Assembly (NCBI RefSeq): GCF_963664415.1
Contig: NZ_OY761443.1
Location: 248,001 to 312,000 of the forward strand
DNA: 64,000 bases
Origin: an uncultured Desulfobacter sp.
GTDB taxonomy: Bacteria; Desulfobacterota; Desulfobacteria; Desulfobacterales; Desulfobacteraceae
Reading direction: 5' to 3'
The position numbers were made by a program, and so were the translations under genes. The notes under the pieces are model-generated. The model was not told where the DNA came from. It made no database searches and saw nothing but the letters and a program-made list of their open reading frames with translations. Each line of letters starts with the position of its first letter. The first letter of the stretch is position 1. Of the stretch, positions 18,057 through 26,001 are shown piece after piece.

Positions 18057-18164
18057 TGACGTAGTTGGTCACAAATAAAAATCTTCGAAATACGCGATGT
18101 ATTCCAAGGGGTTTAATTTACGGCCGGCTTGAACTACACAAAACTGTCAGGTTTTCGTTCGGGC
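18028..18164 (-). repeat. Palindromic MITE-like repeat, copy 2
   Basis: An inverted copy of the 13839-13977 element, bounded by GCCCGACCGAAAACCG and CAGGTTTTCGTTCGGGC. It fills the gap between the OmpA-lipoprotein stop (18166) and the CHASE2 gene. On the minus strand it supplies that gene's ATG and the codons for MVKFTVFGRALS. Confidence 0.65.
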
Positions 18165-18165
18165 G

Positions 18166-18756
18166 CTACTTGACCATTATCTCAACTCTTCGATTTTTTT
18201 CTTCTGATACATTATCACCTGTAATCACCAGTGGATCATTTTCACCGTGGGAGGTTACAGATATATTTCTCAAATTAATATTTGCATCTTTTATAATTTT
18301 TTCCACAACTTTAGCCCGCTCCAAGGCCAGTTGATAGTTATAATCTGCGTTGCCCTTGGAATCAGAGTGCCCAATAATACTTACCTCAGAAGGCTCCCTC
18401 TCTTTTGCTAATTTAAGCACATCGTCAATTAATGCTGCCGACTCAGGTTGAAGACGGTCCGAGCCAAATTCAAAATAAAGAAGGAGAGAGACAGGTTTTA
18501 AGGGTTCGGCTTGAAAAAGCGTTTTGTATTCATCTTGGACTTTATTCTTTTCAACTGTTTTTGTATCAATTCTTGACTGAACTTTGCCCACCGTTGCACA
18601 GCTATACGGTTTTTCCAGCGTTGTGGAGGACTTATCGTTTGCTACGATGACAGTCCCTGCTTTATTATCCTGCTCCGGCAAAAGGATTACAGTCGTTTTC
18701 GCGCCGCAGGAAAAAAGAAAAAGAACTCCCGCAAAAACAAGGATGTAGCGAATCAT
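18166..18756 (-). CDS. OmpA-family peptidoglycan-binding lipoprotein
   Basis: This 196-residue protein has a lipoprotein signal ending VLFLFSCGAK, so a lipid-modified Cys at about 17 is expected. The C-terminal OmpA-like domain (about 85-196) reads YFEFGSDRLQPESAALIDDV, VSIIGHSDSKGNADYNYQLALERA and EEKNRRVEIMVK, the fold that holds diaminopimelate of peptidoglycan. The gene lies 14 bp after the FecR-domain gene and before the CHASE2-HD-GYP gene. It may act as an envelope sensor element, linking wall or outer membrane to the receptor. The stop codon sits two bases from the palindromic repeat. Confidence 0.88.
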   Translation of the reverse strand: MIRYILVFAGVLFLFSCGAKTTVILLPEQDNKAGTVIVANDKSSTTLEKPYSCATVGKVQSRIDTKTVEKNKVQDEYKTLFQAEPLKPVSLLLYFEFGSDRLQPESAALIDDVLKLAKEREPSEVSIIGHSDSKGNADYNYQLALERAKVVEKIIKDANINLRNISVTSHGENDPLVITGDNVSEEKNRRVEIMVK

Positions 18757-18770
18757 ATCATATTCCTTTC

Positions 18771-19211
18771 TTAATCTACCTTGATGATAAAATGCGTTCC
18801 CCTGGTACCTACAATTGCATGTGGTGTCTTTAAAGAAATTTTATCCGGCGCAAGTTTTCCAATTCTGCCTGAATGATAGATCGCTTTTCCCTTTTCAAGA
18901 TAAAGTTCAAAGGCATATGCATTTGTTTCAGGTTCAAATAGATAGTCTTTAATATTACATTCCGTATTCTGATCTACGGCAATAGTTGTACCGTCTTCAA
19001 ATACGATGCCGGCAGAACTGCCGGTTTTTGTGATTAACACATCTGATTTGAAAATCGGGTCCCCGACATCCGTCGTAACGATCATTTCGCCCCGTTTGAT
19101 TAAAACATCGCCGACAATTTTTTTAACAAATGCGACTTTTCCGTCTTGAGCGAATGCAGTTGCACAGCACCCAACCATAAAAATTAGAACAATCTTTATA
19201 AGATTTTTCAT
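18771..19211 (-). CDS. FecR-domain secreted protein
   Basis: This 146-residue protein has a cleavable signal peptide ending ATAFAQDG. The mature part is one FecR domain: GDVLIKRGEMIVTTDVGDPIFKSDVLITK, GSSAGIVFEDGTTIAVDQNTE, LYLEKGKAIYHSGRI and LKTPHAIVGTRGTHFIIKV. Stand-alone FecR domains of this kind are periplasmic or surface proteins and often precede OmpA and CHASE2 genes, as here. It is probably the first gene of that three-gene unit. The ligand is unknown. Confidence 0.85.
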   Translation of the reverse strand: MKNLIKIVLIFMVGCCATAFAQDGKVAFVKKIVGDVLIKRGEMIVTTDVGDPIFKSDVLITKTGSSAGIVFEDGTTIAVDQNTECNIKDYLFEPETNAYAFELYLEKGKAIYHSGRIGKLAPDKISLKTPHAIVGTRGTHFIIKVD

Positions 19212-19370
19212 GAATTCCCCAAACCCATTTTGGTCAAAAGTGATTTATATTTTATATATTTACAGTTGTTCTTTTTAAAAAGCAATTCTTAAATGGCGAT
19301 TTAATGGAATTTATTCCCTGAATTTTTCATGATATATTTGCAGAGAAAATGCGACGAAAAACAGAGCGGA

Positions 19371-19410
19371 AAAATTCAGTTTCAGCGCTCAGATTCTGAA
19401 ACTGAATTTT
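19371..19410. terminator. Strong 15-bp perfect hairpin
   Basis: The arms AAAATTCAGTTTCAG (19371-19385) and CTGAAACTGAATTTT (19396-19410) are perfectly complementary around a 10-nt loop. The A-rich and T-rich ends make it work as an intrinsic terminator on either strand. It lies downstream of the PPOX-like gene (minus strand) and upstream of the FecR gene, so it separates the two units. Confidence 0.75.
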
Positions 19411-19441
19411 GTTGCATTAAGGCCTGGCCACCGTTAAGTTT

Positions 19442-19819
19442 CTATAATAATTTTTCAGCGCCTTTATAAACCGTTTCGACCTTTAGTGCCGCGGCGCCGT
19501 GGCCCGGATGTTTTTTAGGATTCCATTTTTTCATATCATCAAACACAGGCCCCTGGGTATGATACTCAAGTGAGCCTTTGACTTGATAGGATGTATTGTC
19601 CGAAGTGATGAATAAAATACAGGCCTTAGATCCGGATTTGATATTTTCCATGGTTTTGGAAAAATAGTTGTTGGCCACAACCAGGGTCTGCTCATCATAT
19701 TTGCTTACACAGGTCGCATAAATGGAATTGGGTACTCCATTCTTGTTTACAGTGGTTAGTATCACAGGGCCTTTGTGGTTGTCCCAGGCGTTACTGGTTT
19801 CTTCAGGTAATTCAGGCAT
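19442..19819 (-). CDS. Pyridoxamine 5'-phosphate oxidase-like flavin protein
   Basis: This 125-residue split-barrel protein begins with a WDNHKGPVILTTVNKNGVPNS strand pattern, then SIYATCVSKYDEQTLVVANNYFSKTMENIKSGSKACILF and YQVKGSLEYHTQGPVFDDM. This small-PPOX family usually binds FMN or F420/heme; the true substrate is rarely known. It is monocistronic, with a hairpin terminator right after the stop. It is the last gene before the tRNA-Leu and the island. Confidence 0.82.
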   Translation of the reverse strand: MPELPEETSNAWDNHKGPVILTTVNKNGVPNSIYATCVSKYDEQTLVVANNYFSKTMENIKSGSKACILFITSDNTSYQVKGSLEYHTQGPVFDDMKKWNPKKHPGHGAAALKVETVYKGAEKLL

Positions 19820-20022
19820 ATGTTATCTCCTTTAGTTTAATTTTTTTGCATAATTCGGCACACTATACCCATGAACCAAATGTACAACGGCGTATATTAA
19901 GCATATACCGTGCCTGCTATACCCCGGCCGCTTTATTTTTGACATCGGGAAGGCATTTTTGCATCAGGAGATGATTTTGGGATTGACAAGCAGACTCAAT
20001 TCCATTAAAAGGAGGGGTCTAA

Positions 20023-20109
20023 GCCGGAGTGGTGGAATTGGTAGACGCAGAGGACTCAAAATCCTCCGACCTTAGGGTCTTGCGAGTTCAAGTCTCGCCT
20101 CCGGTACCA
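20023..20109 (+). tRNA. tRNA-Leu(CAA)
   Basis: An 87-nt class II tRNA with the 7-bp acceptor GCCGGAG/CTCCGGT, discriminator A and encoded CCA. The anticodon stem GAGGA/TCCTC flanks loop CTCAAAA, so the anticodon is CAA (reads UUG). A variable arm (CCTTAGGGT region) and a T arm with GTTCAAGTC follow. Its 3' 30 bp are repeated at 31684-31713, marking an integrated island. Confidence 0.95.
20080..20109 (+). repeat. Left attachment site core (within tRNA-Leu)
   Basis: 30 bp starting TTGCGAGTTCAAGTC and ending at the encoded CCA. It is identical to 31684-31713. A further 19 identical bases around the anticodon stem (GAGGACTCAAAATCCTCCG) lie upstream in both copies. Confidence 0.9.
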
Positions 20110-20119
20110 AACAAAAACA

Positions 20120-20152
20120 AGGAGTTAGCCTAATCAAGGCGCTCCTTTTTTT
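20120..20152 (+). terminator. Terminator after tRNA-Leu, carried by the island
   Basis: AGGAG/CTCCT and GCC/GGC pairings followed by seven T. It stands directly downstream of the tRNA inside the island. The tRNA's likely original terminator is now at 31724-31755. Confidence 0.65.
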
Positions 20153-20168
20153 ATTGGTGAAATGGGTC

Positions 20169-20187
20169 AGCATGCAAATAGCATGCA
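20169..20187. repeat. 19-bp island-end motif, left copy
   Basis: AGCATGCAAATAGCATGCA, with GCATGC halves 5 bp apart, 59 bp inside the left att core. An identical copy lies at 31517-31535 near the right att. A plausible role is an arm-type site for the integrase or an excisionase. Confidence 0.6.
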
Positions 20188-20641
20188 GTATATTTTTTCT
20201 GATTCTTGACTGGATGATTCCATCTTGAATCATCTATTTCCTATGAAAAAATGGTGGGGCCTTGAAATTAGGGAGACCTGGGTCAGCGCATTTTTGCGCC
20301 GGTCTTTACACCCGGTAAAAACACCGGCAGTTTTAAATACCCTGTCTGCGGGTTATTGGCCTGTGAGGGGACAATTAGAGGGTGTGCTGCCATAGCATTC
20401 CCCAGAGTATCATTTCACATGATAGCCTTACCACGCCCTAAGTTGAAATTGGGCCCTTTACAATAAGGCAGTGGCGCTTTACCATCCCCTTTGCCGGTAT
20501 TTTCGGACAAAAAGAGAACCTTCGTTCATGCCTGTGCTTTCGGTTACCTTGATAGCGGCTTCTTTTCTATATTCGTCGTGTTCTATTTTTTGGTCCATCA
20601 TGGATATAGCTTTTTCAATTGTGTTTTGTCGCACTCTGAAG
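20188..20641. other. Island left-end non-coding stretch
   Basis: There is no convincing gene. Between about 20260 and 20450 there are several short hairpins, including GCGCATTTTTGCGC, CCGGTAAAAACACCGG and ACCC...GGGT, which could reflect a structured RNA. On the minus strand 20490-20640 has a short open stretch reading MMDQKIEHDEYRKEAAIKV, possibly a relic; I do not recognise it. Confidence 0.35.
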
Positions 20642-20866
20642 TGGACCCAATGTCAAGACCGATTTTGACTTTTTTTAAGCTACATTTTTCTGGAATTCCT
20701 TGTCAGATCTGCCGGTGACGCCCTCCTTCCTTACCAGATTTCTATTGCTATTTCATAAAATCATGATACTGTGGCCACCGCCAGTTCGGAGGATAGGGAA
20801 ATGCTGGGAAGCAACCCGAGCGCCGTGACTGGTGACGAGAACATGGGGGACAGTATGCACTCCGAT

Positions 20867-20927
20867 GTATGCTGTCCTTCCCCCATGTTTTTGTCCTTAA
20901 TGCGTAAAATCCTCGCGCCTTAGCGCG
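20867..20927. repeat. Imperfect hairpin around ACATGGGGG / CCCCCATGT
   Basis: ACATGGGGGACAGTATGCA pairs imperfectly with TGTATGCTGTCC then CCCCCATGT, with a few unpaired bases. It lies 3' of orfB inside the IS3 element. A terminator is possible, but so is the scar of another element. Confidence 0.4.
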
Positions 20928-20974
20928 AAATTAATACCCCGTAGGGTCCGCCGGAGGCATTTGGCCTTCATCCT

Positions 20975-21811
20975 TTAAACCGCATGGTAGATTGCCATTG
21001 GCACCTTATATCCCAGGGCCTGGTGGAGCCTTTCCTGATTGTAAAACCTTATAAATGCTTTCAACGATTGGTAGGCTTCATTCATTGTACGGTAATCCTT
21101 CAGATAGATTTCCTCGTATTTTATGGTTCGCCACAGTCGTTCTACAAAAACATTGTCAAGGGCCCTGCCTTTTGAATCCATGCTGATTTTGACATTTTTA
21201 TCTTGCAGTATTTTCAAATATTTCAGAGAAGTAAATTGACTTCCCTGATCTGTGTTAAAAATGCCAGGTGTCGAGAACCGTAATGCTTCCTCAAGGGCCT
21301 CAATGCAGAATGTGTTTTCCATTGTGTTACTGAGGCGCCATGACAGGACATACCTGCTGAACCAATCCATTACGGCGGTTAAATACATAAATCCATTACC
21401 AATTCTGATATATGTGATGTCGGTGCTCCACACCTGATTCGGCTTATCAATTACGATATCTTTCAGCAAATAAGGGTAGATTTTATGGTTTTCATTTCTC
21501 CTTGTTGTCTTTGGTTTCGGGTAAATGGCTTCGATCCGCATCAGCCTCATCAGGCGTTGTACCCGCTTCCTGTTTACCAAATGCCCCTGGCTGTTCAGGT
21601 AGGCCGTGAGCCTCCGGCTTCCGTAAAAGGGAGTTTTGGTATGCTGCTCATCCAATAAATCCATAAGGGAGAGCGTATACGAATCCAATGTTTTGGGCTT
21701 GTAATACAAGGCCCCTTTTGAAACCTTGAGTAACTCACATTGCCTGTTAATACTGATTCCTGAGTGATTTCTATCTATTAGTTCCCTTCTATCAGAGATT
21801 GATTGTATCAC
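20975..21811 (-). CDS. IS3-family transposase OrfB (DDE integrase)
   Basis: 278 residues with an N-terminal HTH_21 region (LIDRNHSGISINRQCELLKVSKGALYYKP) and an rve-type catalytic core. The acidic triad is in VWSTDITYIRIG, GIFNTDQGSQFTS and DNVFVERLWRTIKYEEIY. It ends in YNQERLHQALGYKVPMAIYH, typical of OrfB. The annotated start is a GTG; in the intact element OrfB would be made by frameshifting from orfA across the A9 run at 21814-21822. That fusion is now separated by the IS4-type insert, so no full OrfAB can form. Confidence 0.9.
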   Translation of the reverse strand: MIQSISDRRELIDRNHSGISINRQCELLKVSKGALYYKPKTLDSYTLSLMDLLDEQHTKTPFYGSRRLTAYLNSQGHLVNRKRVQRLMRLMRIEAIYPKPKTTRRNENHKIYPYLLKDIVIDKPNQVWSTDITYIRIGNGFMYLTAVMDWFSRYVLSWRLSNTMENTFCIEALEEALRFSTPGIFNTDQGSQFTSLKYLKILQDKNVKISMDSKGRALDNVFVERLWRTIKYEEIYLKDYRTMNEAYQSLKAFIRFYNQERLHQALGYKVPMAIYHAV

Positions 21812-21833
21812 CCTTTTTTTTTAACCAGTCATT

Positions 21834-23329
21834 CAATGTCATTAACTTAACGGAGCGGCTGGTATCCATAGTGGAAACGGCTACCCCTTTTATTAAAATT
21901 TCTCGGATATTTACGACCCGGCCTTACAGGCTCAATAGTTTTTACCACTATCTCATGAATATCGGATATCAACTTGGTCACGGCCTCTAAAGGCTTGAGA
22001 AACAAGAGAGGGATCACATCCTTCACTTTTGACAAAGCCTGGGCAAAATTTCTTTGATATCGATAAATACAATTTTCGGTATTTTTGTCAATTACGGCCT
22101 GAGTCGGGTATATCAACGCCGAGACCAGGTTCTTTGAAAACACTTTAGCATGAAAATCCTGATACACTGAAAGAACCGATTTGCCGGAGAAGTTTTCTAT
22201 TTCAATCCATTGTTTCATTGTTTTGTAATCTTCTTCCACAGGCCATCTAAGATGATAAAGTTCTGCAAATAGTTCATATGGGTGACTCTGTGAATCAAGC
22301 AAGGAGGTTATCAGAATTTCTGATTCTCCGGTATCCAGTTCCACACGGATTAATCTCAATTTCAAGGGTATGAGATCCAATCCCATCTCTTTACAAGGTT
22401 TGGCTGAGCTTGGAAATGCGGATAAAGATATGATTTTTTCTTTTTTGCCTGAATTATAGAACTGACGCACCACTTTCCACCTTTTGCGCTGAATGCGAGC
22501 ACAAAAATCAGCACCACGGGACAAAATGAGATTAAAAAGCCAATAGGCCGGGTAACCTCGATCAAGGAGGACTAAGTCGTTTGGCATTAAATTCAGAAAA
22601 TGAAATGCTGCCAACTCCCGTTCACCAACGCTTTTGGATTCAATAATGGCATCCACTGAGATTTTATTTAAAGGATCAAACATCTGTGAGACTCTTGCCA
22701 TGGGGCATTTATCCCCCTGTCTTGGATTCCAGGCTCCGAAATGTGTAGATATGGCCTCTATCCGAGGTAAACGAACAGTTGTTCCGTCTATGGCAAGCAG
22801 GTTAAACCCGTGCCATTGCTCTGGCTTAAAGTTTTCATAAAAGTAGCTGGTCAAACGCATATTGAGGTTTATGAAAGCTTCATATTTCAGTTTCATCCTT
22901 GCTTTAGCCAAAGCGGCTTTGGAAACAACTCGTTTGACCACTTCAAATCCAAAAATTGATTTAAAGAAATGATCAAGTTCGTCCTGATATGAGCCTTTAA
23001 CCATATTCATGAGAAAGAATATCAAGGTTGAAAAGGTAAGTTTTCGTTTGCGGATAAAATCGGTTGGACTTTGGCGATGTTGCTTGATAAATTGATCAGA
23101 ATTGATGATTTCTTGAAGAAATTCGATCAACCCGGCACAGATATTGGAAATCAGATTCCGTGCCAGCGTTGTTAAATTTGTTAAAAAATTTCGGCATGAT
23201 ATGCTCCTTTCTTTTTGATAACTCGCAACTATTATTAGAATTGAGTATATCATGTCGATCTTAAAATCTCAATATTTATATATAATTTCAATTAGTTAAG
23301 CTATATGTGTTCTTAAGTTAATGACATTG
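21834..23329 (-). mobile_element. IS4-family insertion sequence, complete
   Basis: A 1496-bp element with perfect 17-bp terminal inverted repeats, CAATGTCATTAACTTAA at the left (21834-21850) and its complement at the right (23313-23329). It is flanked by the 10-bp direct repeat ACCAGTCATT at 21824-21833 and 23330-23339, which is the target duplication in the IS3 transposase gene. Duplications of 10-13 bp are usual for IS4-group elements. One transposase gene fills it. Confidence 0.9.
21847..23253 (-). CDS. IS4-family transposase
   Basis: 468 residues as drawn. The DDE residues are visible in LLAIDGTTVRLP, DLVLLDRGYPAYW and YHLRWPVEEDYKTMKQWIEIENFSGKS, the last being the Y-(2)-R-(3)-E-(6)-K signature of IS4. 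The first ~20 residues (MIYSILIIVASYQ) look untypical. A strong AAAGGAG site lies before an ATG in another frame at about 23200, so either the true start is downstream or the N-terminus has a small frame change. Otherwise the gene appears intact and could be active. Confidence 0.88.
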   Translation of the reverse strand: MIYSILIIVASYQKERSISCRNFLTNLTTLARNLISNICAGLIEFLQEIINSDQFIKQHRQSPTDFIRKRKLTFSTLIFFLMNMVKGSYQDELDHFFKSIFGFEVVKRVVSKAALAKARMKLKYEAFINLNMRLTSYFYENFKPEQWHGFNLLAIDGTTVRLPRIEAISTHFGAWNPRQGDKCPMARVSQMFDPLNKISVDAIIESKSVGERELAAFHFLNLMPNDLVLLDRGYPAYWLFNLILSRGADFCARIQRKRWKVVRQFYNSGKKEKIISLSAFPSSAKPCKEMGLDLIPLKLRLIRVELDTGESEILITSLLDSQSHPYELFAELYHLRWPVEEDYKTMKQWIEIENFSGKSVLSVYQDFHAKVFSKNLVSALIYPTQAVIDKNTENCIYRYQRNFAQALSKVKDVIPLLFLKPLEAVTKLISDIHEIVVKTIEPVRPGRKYPRNFNKRGSRFHYGYQPLR

Positions 23330-23582
23330 ACCAGTCATTCTCAACTTTGAGCTGACCTATTTGCTTATACAATTCGTCTATCAATTTTTGATTATCATTT
23401 TCGGTTTTCTTTTTTGCAGTTGAAAATACACCTGGTAATCCTTCTAAGGCTTCTTTCTTCCACCTTGTCAGCAAGGATCTGTGAACTTCATATTTAGATG
23501 ATAACTCAGCTACTGTGTCCTGTTCTCGAATCATTTGAATTGCAATTTTAGCTTTGAACTTTCCGGTGTAGTTTTTCCTCAT
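23313..23582 (-). pseudogene. IS3-family OrfA, disrupted at its 3' end
   Basis: The first 83 residues are a normal IS3 OrfA: MRKNYTGKFKAKIAIQMIRE, a helix-turn-helix with AELSSKYEVHRSLLTRWKKE, and a leucine-zipper-like LIDELYKQIGQLKVENDW. The frame then enters the IS4-type element and ends after six foreign residues. The lost 3' part (WLKK...) continues at 21823 on the far side of the insertion. The HTH may still be made but is cut off from OrfB. Confidence 0.85.
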
Positions 23583-23666
23583 GAACCTCCTTTTTCGGTA
23601 AAAATTTGAACCGGGCTTTTAACACCTTATGTGTAGCTTAGCAACTGGTTCAAATTCTGGGGTCCA

Positions 23667-23971
23667 TTATACTCTTCACACTCCCCCCGTCGTTATAGGG
23701 TTTTCAGAGGGTGACTCATTTGAATCTGCCGCCATTCGTTGGGCCTTTGAAAAATCGTCCTCGGATTAACCCAAGTATCAAAACATCTCTCAACATCGGC
23801 GGCCACTGTCCGGGCAATTTCCCGCGGGGCTGGCACCAGGTAATAATATATACAATGTAGTCTTGGCTTTTCTGAAATTGATTGTTGATTTTTCAGACAA
23901 GGTTAGGTTATCTCTTTCAAGAATCATAATTTTCTGATGACTTCGATGAGCGAAATAAAGGTACATAAATA
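23667..23971. other. Short gap between IS3 element and DUF4062 gene
   Basis: There is no complete gene in these 305 bp. On the minus strand, about 23700-23845 reads PAPREIARTVAADVERCFDT and then WVNPRTIFQRPNEWRQIQM before a stop. Its protein-like composition suggests the tail of a lost gene, unidentified. The DUF4062 promoter should lie at 23880-23970, which is AT-rich. Confidence 0.35.
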
Positions 23972-25120
23972 ATGTCAACTTTGAAAAAGCCTTCTGTATT
24001 TATAAGCTCTACTTGCTATGATTTAAAACAAGTCAGAGCTGATTTATATGACTTTATCGATTCTTTAGGTTTAGAGCCAATTTTATCTGAATTCGACACC
24101 TTCCCGGTTAATCCGAACGAGGACACAATTCAGAATTGTCTAAATGTTGTTCGAGATAAAGCAGATATTTTTGTTTTAATTGTTGGGGGAAGGTATGGCT
24201 CAACAATTGATACGGGCATATCTGTTACAAATCTCGAATATATAGAGGCCTGTACAAAAGGAGCACCTAAATATGTCTTTATTATGAATAATGTTCTTAA
24301 CCTTTTAAAAATATGGAAAGACAATCCTAAAGGAGACTTCTCTTCAGCTGTAGACACTCCGAAACTATTTGATTTTATTTATGACTTAAAAAATAATAGT
24401 AACGTTTGGGTGTTACCTTTTGACACCGCTCAAGACATAAAAAGAACTTTAAAAATTCAATTAGGTTATCTTTTTTCTGAGTGCTTATTGCTAAAGAGTA
24501 AATTCAATACCCAAGATATCTATCTGATGCAATTGAAGTCTAAGGCTTTACGTATAGCTGTTGAAAAACCTCCAAAATGGTCATGGTTATTATTTGCGCA
24601 AATTCTCCAAGATAAAATGGAAAATTTTTCTTCAAAACGGTTAGATGTTGAATTGGGGTTCGGCATCAACGACTTAGAACCAATACAACAAAACAAAGAA
24701 GTAATTCCATTTGTAAAAAAGAAAATAGACTGGATAACCCGGTTGCTGACAAATTTATCAACTGTGTTTGAAAAAGGCTTTACAAAAGCTGTTGGTTCTG
24801 ATGGAAATGGAGATCTCAAAAGAATTATTCATCTGACCTCAAAATATGGTGAGGTATATAATCAGTTATTGGATTGGAAACTATATTTTGCCGGAACCAT
24901 AACAGATCCCCAATATGAGCATTTAATGCAATTGCTTTCTATGTATTCCATGAATGCCATCAAAGAAATGGAGAATTTTTCTACGAAGTTATATGAACAA
25001 ATGAAGGGCATTGTAAGCAACACGCACTCACATAATGAAAACGATACGATTTCAATAACTTTAGAATTAACGGTGCCTGATGTTTCGGATATTATTGACG
25101 AAATTAAAAGATTAGTTTGA
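23972..25120 (+). CDS. DUF4062 domain protein
   Basis: This 382-residue protein has an N-terminal DUF4062 domain (about 5-110): KPSVFISSTCYDLKQVRADL, GLEPILSEFDTFPVNP, CLNVVRDKADIFVLIVGGRYG and SVTNLEYIEA. This Rossmann-like, TIR-related fold is often found in presumed anti-phage or signalling proteins of mobile DNA, where it may bind or degrade a nucleotide. The C-terminal ~200 residues are helical, AT-rich and not recognised. Base composition is clearly lower in GC than the chromosome around it, in line with recent transfer. It is a single-gene cargo between IS elements. The defence role is inference only. Confidence 0.75.
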   Translation: MSTLKKPSVFISSTCYDLKQVRADLYDFIDSLGLEPILSEFDTFPVNPNEDTIQNCLNVVRDKADIFVLIVGGRYGSTIDTGISVTNLEYIEACTKGAPKYVFIMNNVLNLLKIWKDNPKGDFSSAVDTPKLFDFIYDLKNNSNVWVLPFDTAQDIKRTLKIQLGYLFSECLLLKSKFNTQDIYLMQLKSKALRIAVEKPPKWSWLLFAQILQDKMENFSSKRLDVELGFGINDLEPIQQNKEVIPFVKKKIDWITRLLTNLSTVFEKGFTKAVGSDGNGDLKRIIHLTSKYGEVYNQLLDWKLYFAGTITDPQYEHLMQLLSMYSMNAIKEMENFSTKLYEQMKGIVSNTHSHNENDTISITLELTVPDVSDIIDEIKRLV

Positions 25121-25266
25121 GAGCTATTGTTAAAAAAACTATAAAATCTAAATTATGGAATTGGCTGTACAGGAGCAGACTAAAATTGGTCCATTTAATA
25201 CTGTTTGAGCATCCTATCATAATCAATTTTATAGAACAATAACCGCCCTTCAGCTCCCCAATGAAA

Positions 25267-25301
25267 AGCCCCCGGCAGGGAAGCATCACCACCAGGGGGC
25301 C
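25267..25301 (-). terminator. GC-rich hairpin with T-tract on minus strand
   Basis: GCCCCCTGG and CCGGGGGC pair around a ~16-nt loop, followed by TTTTC on the minus strand. It is placed 17 bp beyond the stop of the 25318-25548 gene, whose terminator it should be. Confidence 0.65.
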
Positions 25302-25317
25302 CAAAAATTAGATTCTT

Positions 25318-25548
25318 TTATCGAGCAGGCGGCTTGGTTTTGCTTCTGTTTTTCAAACGAATCCTTTCCATGGCGTTTTCGATTGCCAGGGCCTTCCCTC
25401 TAATCTCATTCCAAAGAATTGTTTCTCTGGCGTCTATGTCTGACAGATCCGGGTGCAATTCGTCTTCAAGCATACGCAGAAATTCGTTTAACGGCTTGAT
25501 TCCATAGCTGATGATTTCCGAATGGGTGGTGGCGTTCTGCAAAAACAT
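25318..25548 (-). CDS. Small hypothetical protein
   Basis: 76 residues starting MFLQNATTHSEIISYG. The text then reads like a helical protein (NEFLRMLEDELHPDLSD, AIENAMERIRLKNRSK). I do not recognise a family. The ATG at 25548 has GGAAGGA 9 nt upstream; the longer frame opens with a TTG at 25566 and lacks such a site. A terminator follows directly, which supports a real gene. It sits 41 bp after the IS-truncated gene at 25589, probably once in one operon with it. Confidence 0.55.
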   Translation of the reverse strand: MFLQNATTHSEIISYGIKPLNEFLRMLEDELHPDLSDIDARETILWNEIRGKALAIENAMERIRLKNRSKTKPPAR

Positions 25549-25588
25549 GATCAAAATTCCTTCCAAAATAAAATTGGGGTTGGGCGCT

Positions 25589-25842
25589 CTAAATTTTTGA
25601 TAAGCCTTTTCGGTCGTTTCTGTAATTATTGCCTATCTGGCCGGCAAGCCGTTTCAAACCCTGCAGGTCAGGGAGGCGATCCAGCCCAACCCCGGCAGCA
25701 TGGGCACGATAGGCCCGGACAAAATCCCGAAACCACCATTTCAGATCATCCTCAACCACATAAGCCGCCCATGAGCAGTACCGCCACCTGGTGGACATCA
25801 AATGCCTGGTGACCGGATCATCGAATTCAGGCATATCGGAAT
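25589..25842 (-). pseudogene. 3' fragment of an unknown gene cut by IS21-type element
   Basis: About 80 codons up to the IS boundary: SDMPEFDDPVTRHLMSTRW, then RYCSWAAYVVEDDLKWWFRD, FVRAYRAHAAGVGLDRL and QIGNNYRNDRKGLSKI before the stop. It is rich in aromatic residues and relatively GC-rich. The frame runs a further 11 codons into the IS end, which is not native. The family is not identified. It differs in composition from the truncated gene on the other side of the IS (28640-29124), so the two are probably not halves of one gene. Confidence 0.5.
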
Positions 25843-25942
25843 TGCAACACAAAATTGACCCCTCTCGACAACCCAATTTTGACCCCCCCTGTTGTTAAAA
25901 TCATTCTCTTATCGCTTTTTATATAGTTCCGGTTTGGGTAAC

Positions 25943-25994
25943 GGCCAGGGCCAGGGGATCGGCCCGGCGCCGGGCCGATCCCCTGGCCCTGGCC
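25943..25994. repeat. 52-bp perfect palindrome
   Basis: Two 26-bp arms with no spacer, GC-rich, centred between 25968 and 25969 (CCCGGC|GCCGGG). Outer GGGTA (25936-25940) and TACCC (about 26002-26006) extend the symmetry with small interruptions. It lies just after the stop of the third IS21 gene and inside the IS. It could act as a terminator or a cruciform. Confidence 0.9.
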
Positions 25995-26001
25995 GGACGG
26001 G

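Larger units (their letters stand above)
20642..23666 (-). mobile_element. IS3-family element interrupted by an IS4-family element
   Basis: Orientation is leftward. Ends TGGACCC (20642-20648) and GGGTCCA (23660-23666) are inverted and fit IS3-type TG...CA termini. orfA (23313-23582) lies right and orfB (20975-21811) lies left of a 1.5-kb nested IS4-type element. Without the insert it would be about 1.5 kb. I find no matching target duplication at the outer ends (GAAG versus TTAT). The transposase is split, so the element should be inactive. Confidence 0.65.

Noticed and set aside
20471..20718. Two overlapping short plus-strand frames at the island left end
   Set aside because: They run across the IS3 end and are Phe/Ser-rich without structure; the opposite strand looks more coding-like but is also too short to call.
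20638..23670. Target duplication at the outer IS3 ends
   Set aside because: Flanks GAAG and TTAT do not match, so the insertion is old or the ends are slightly misplaced.
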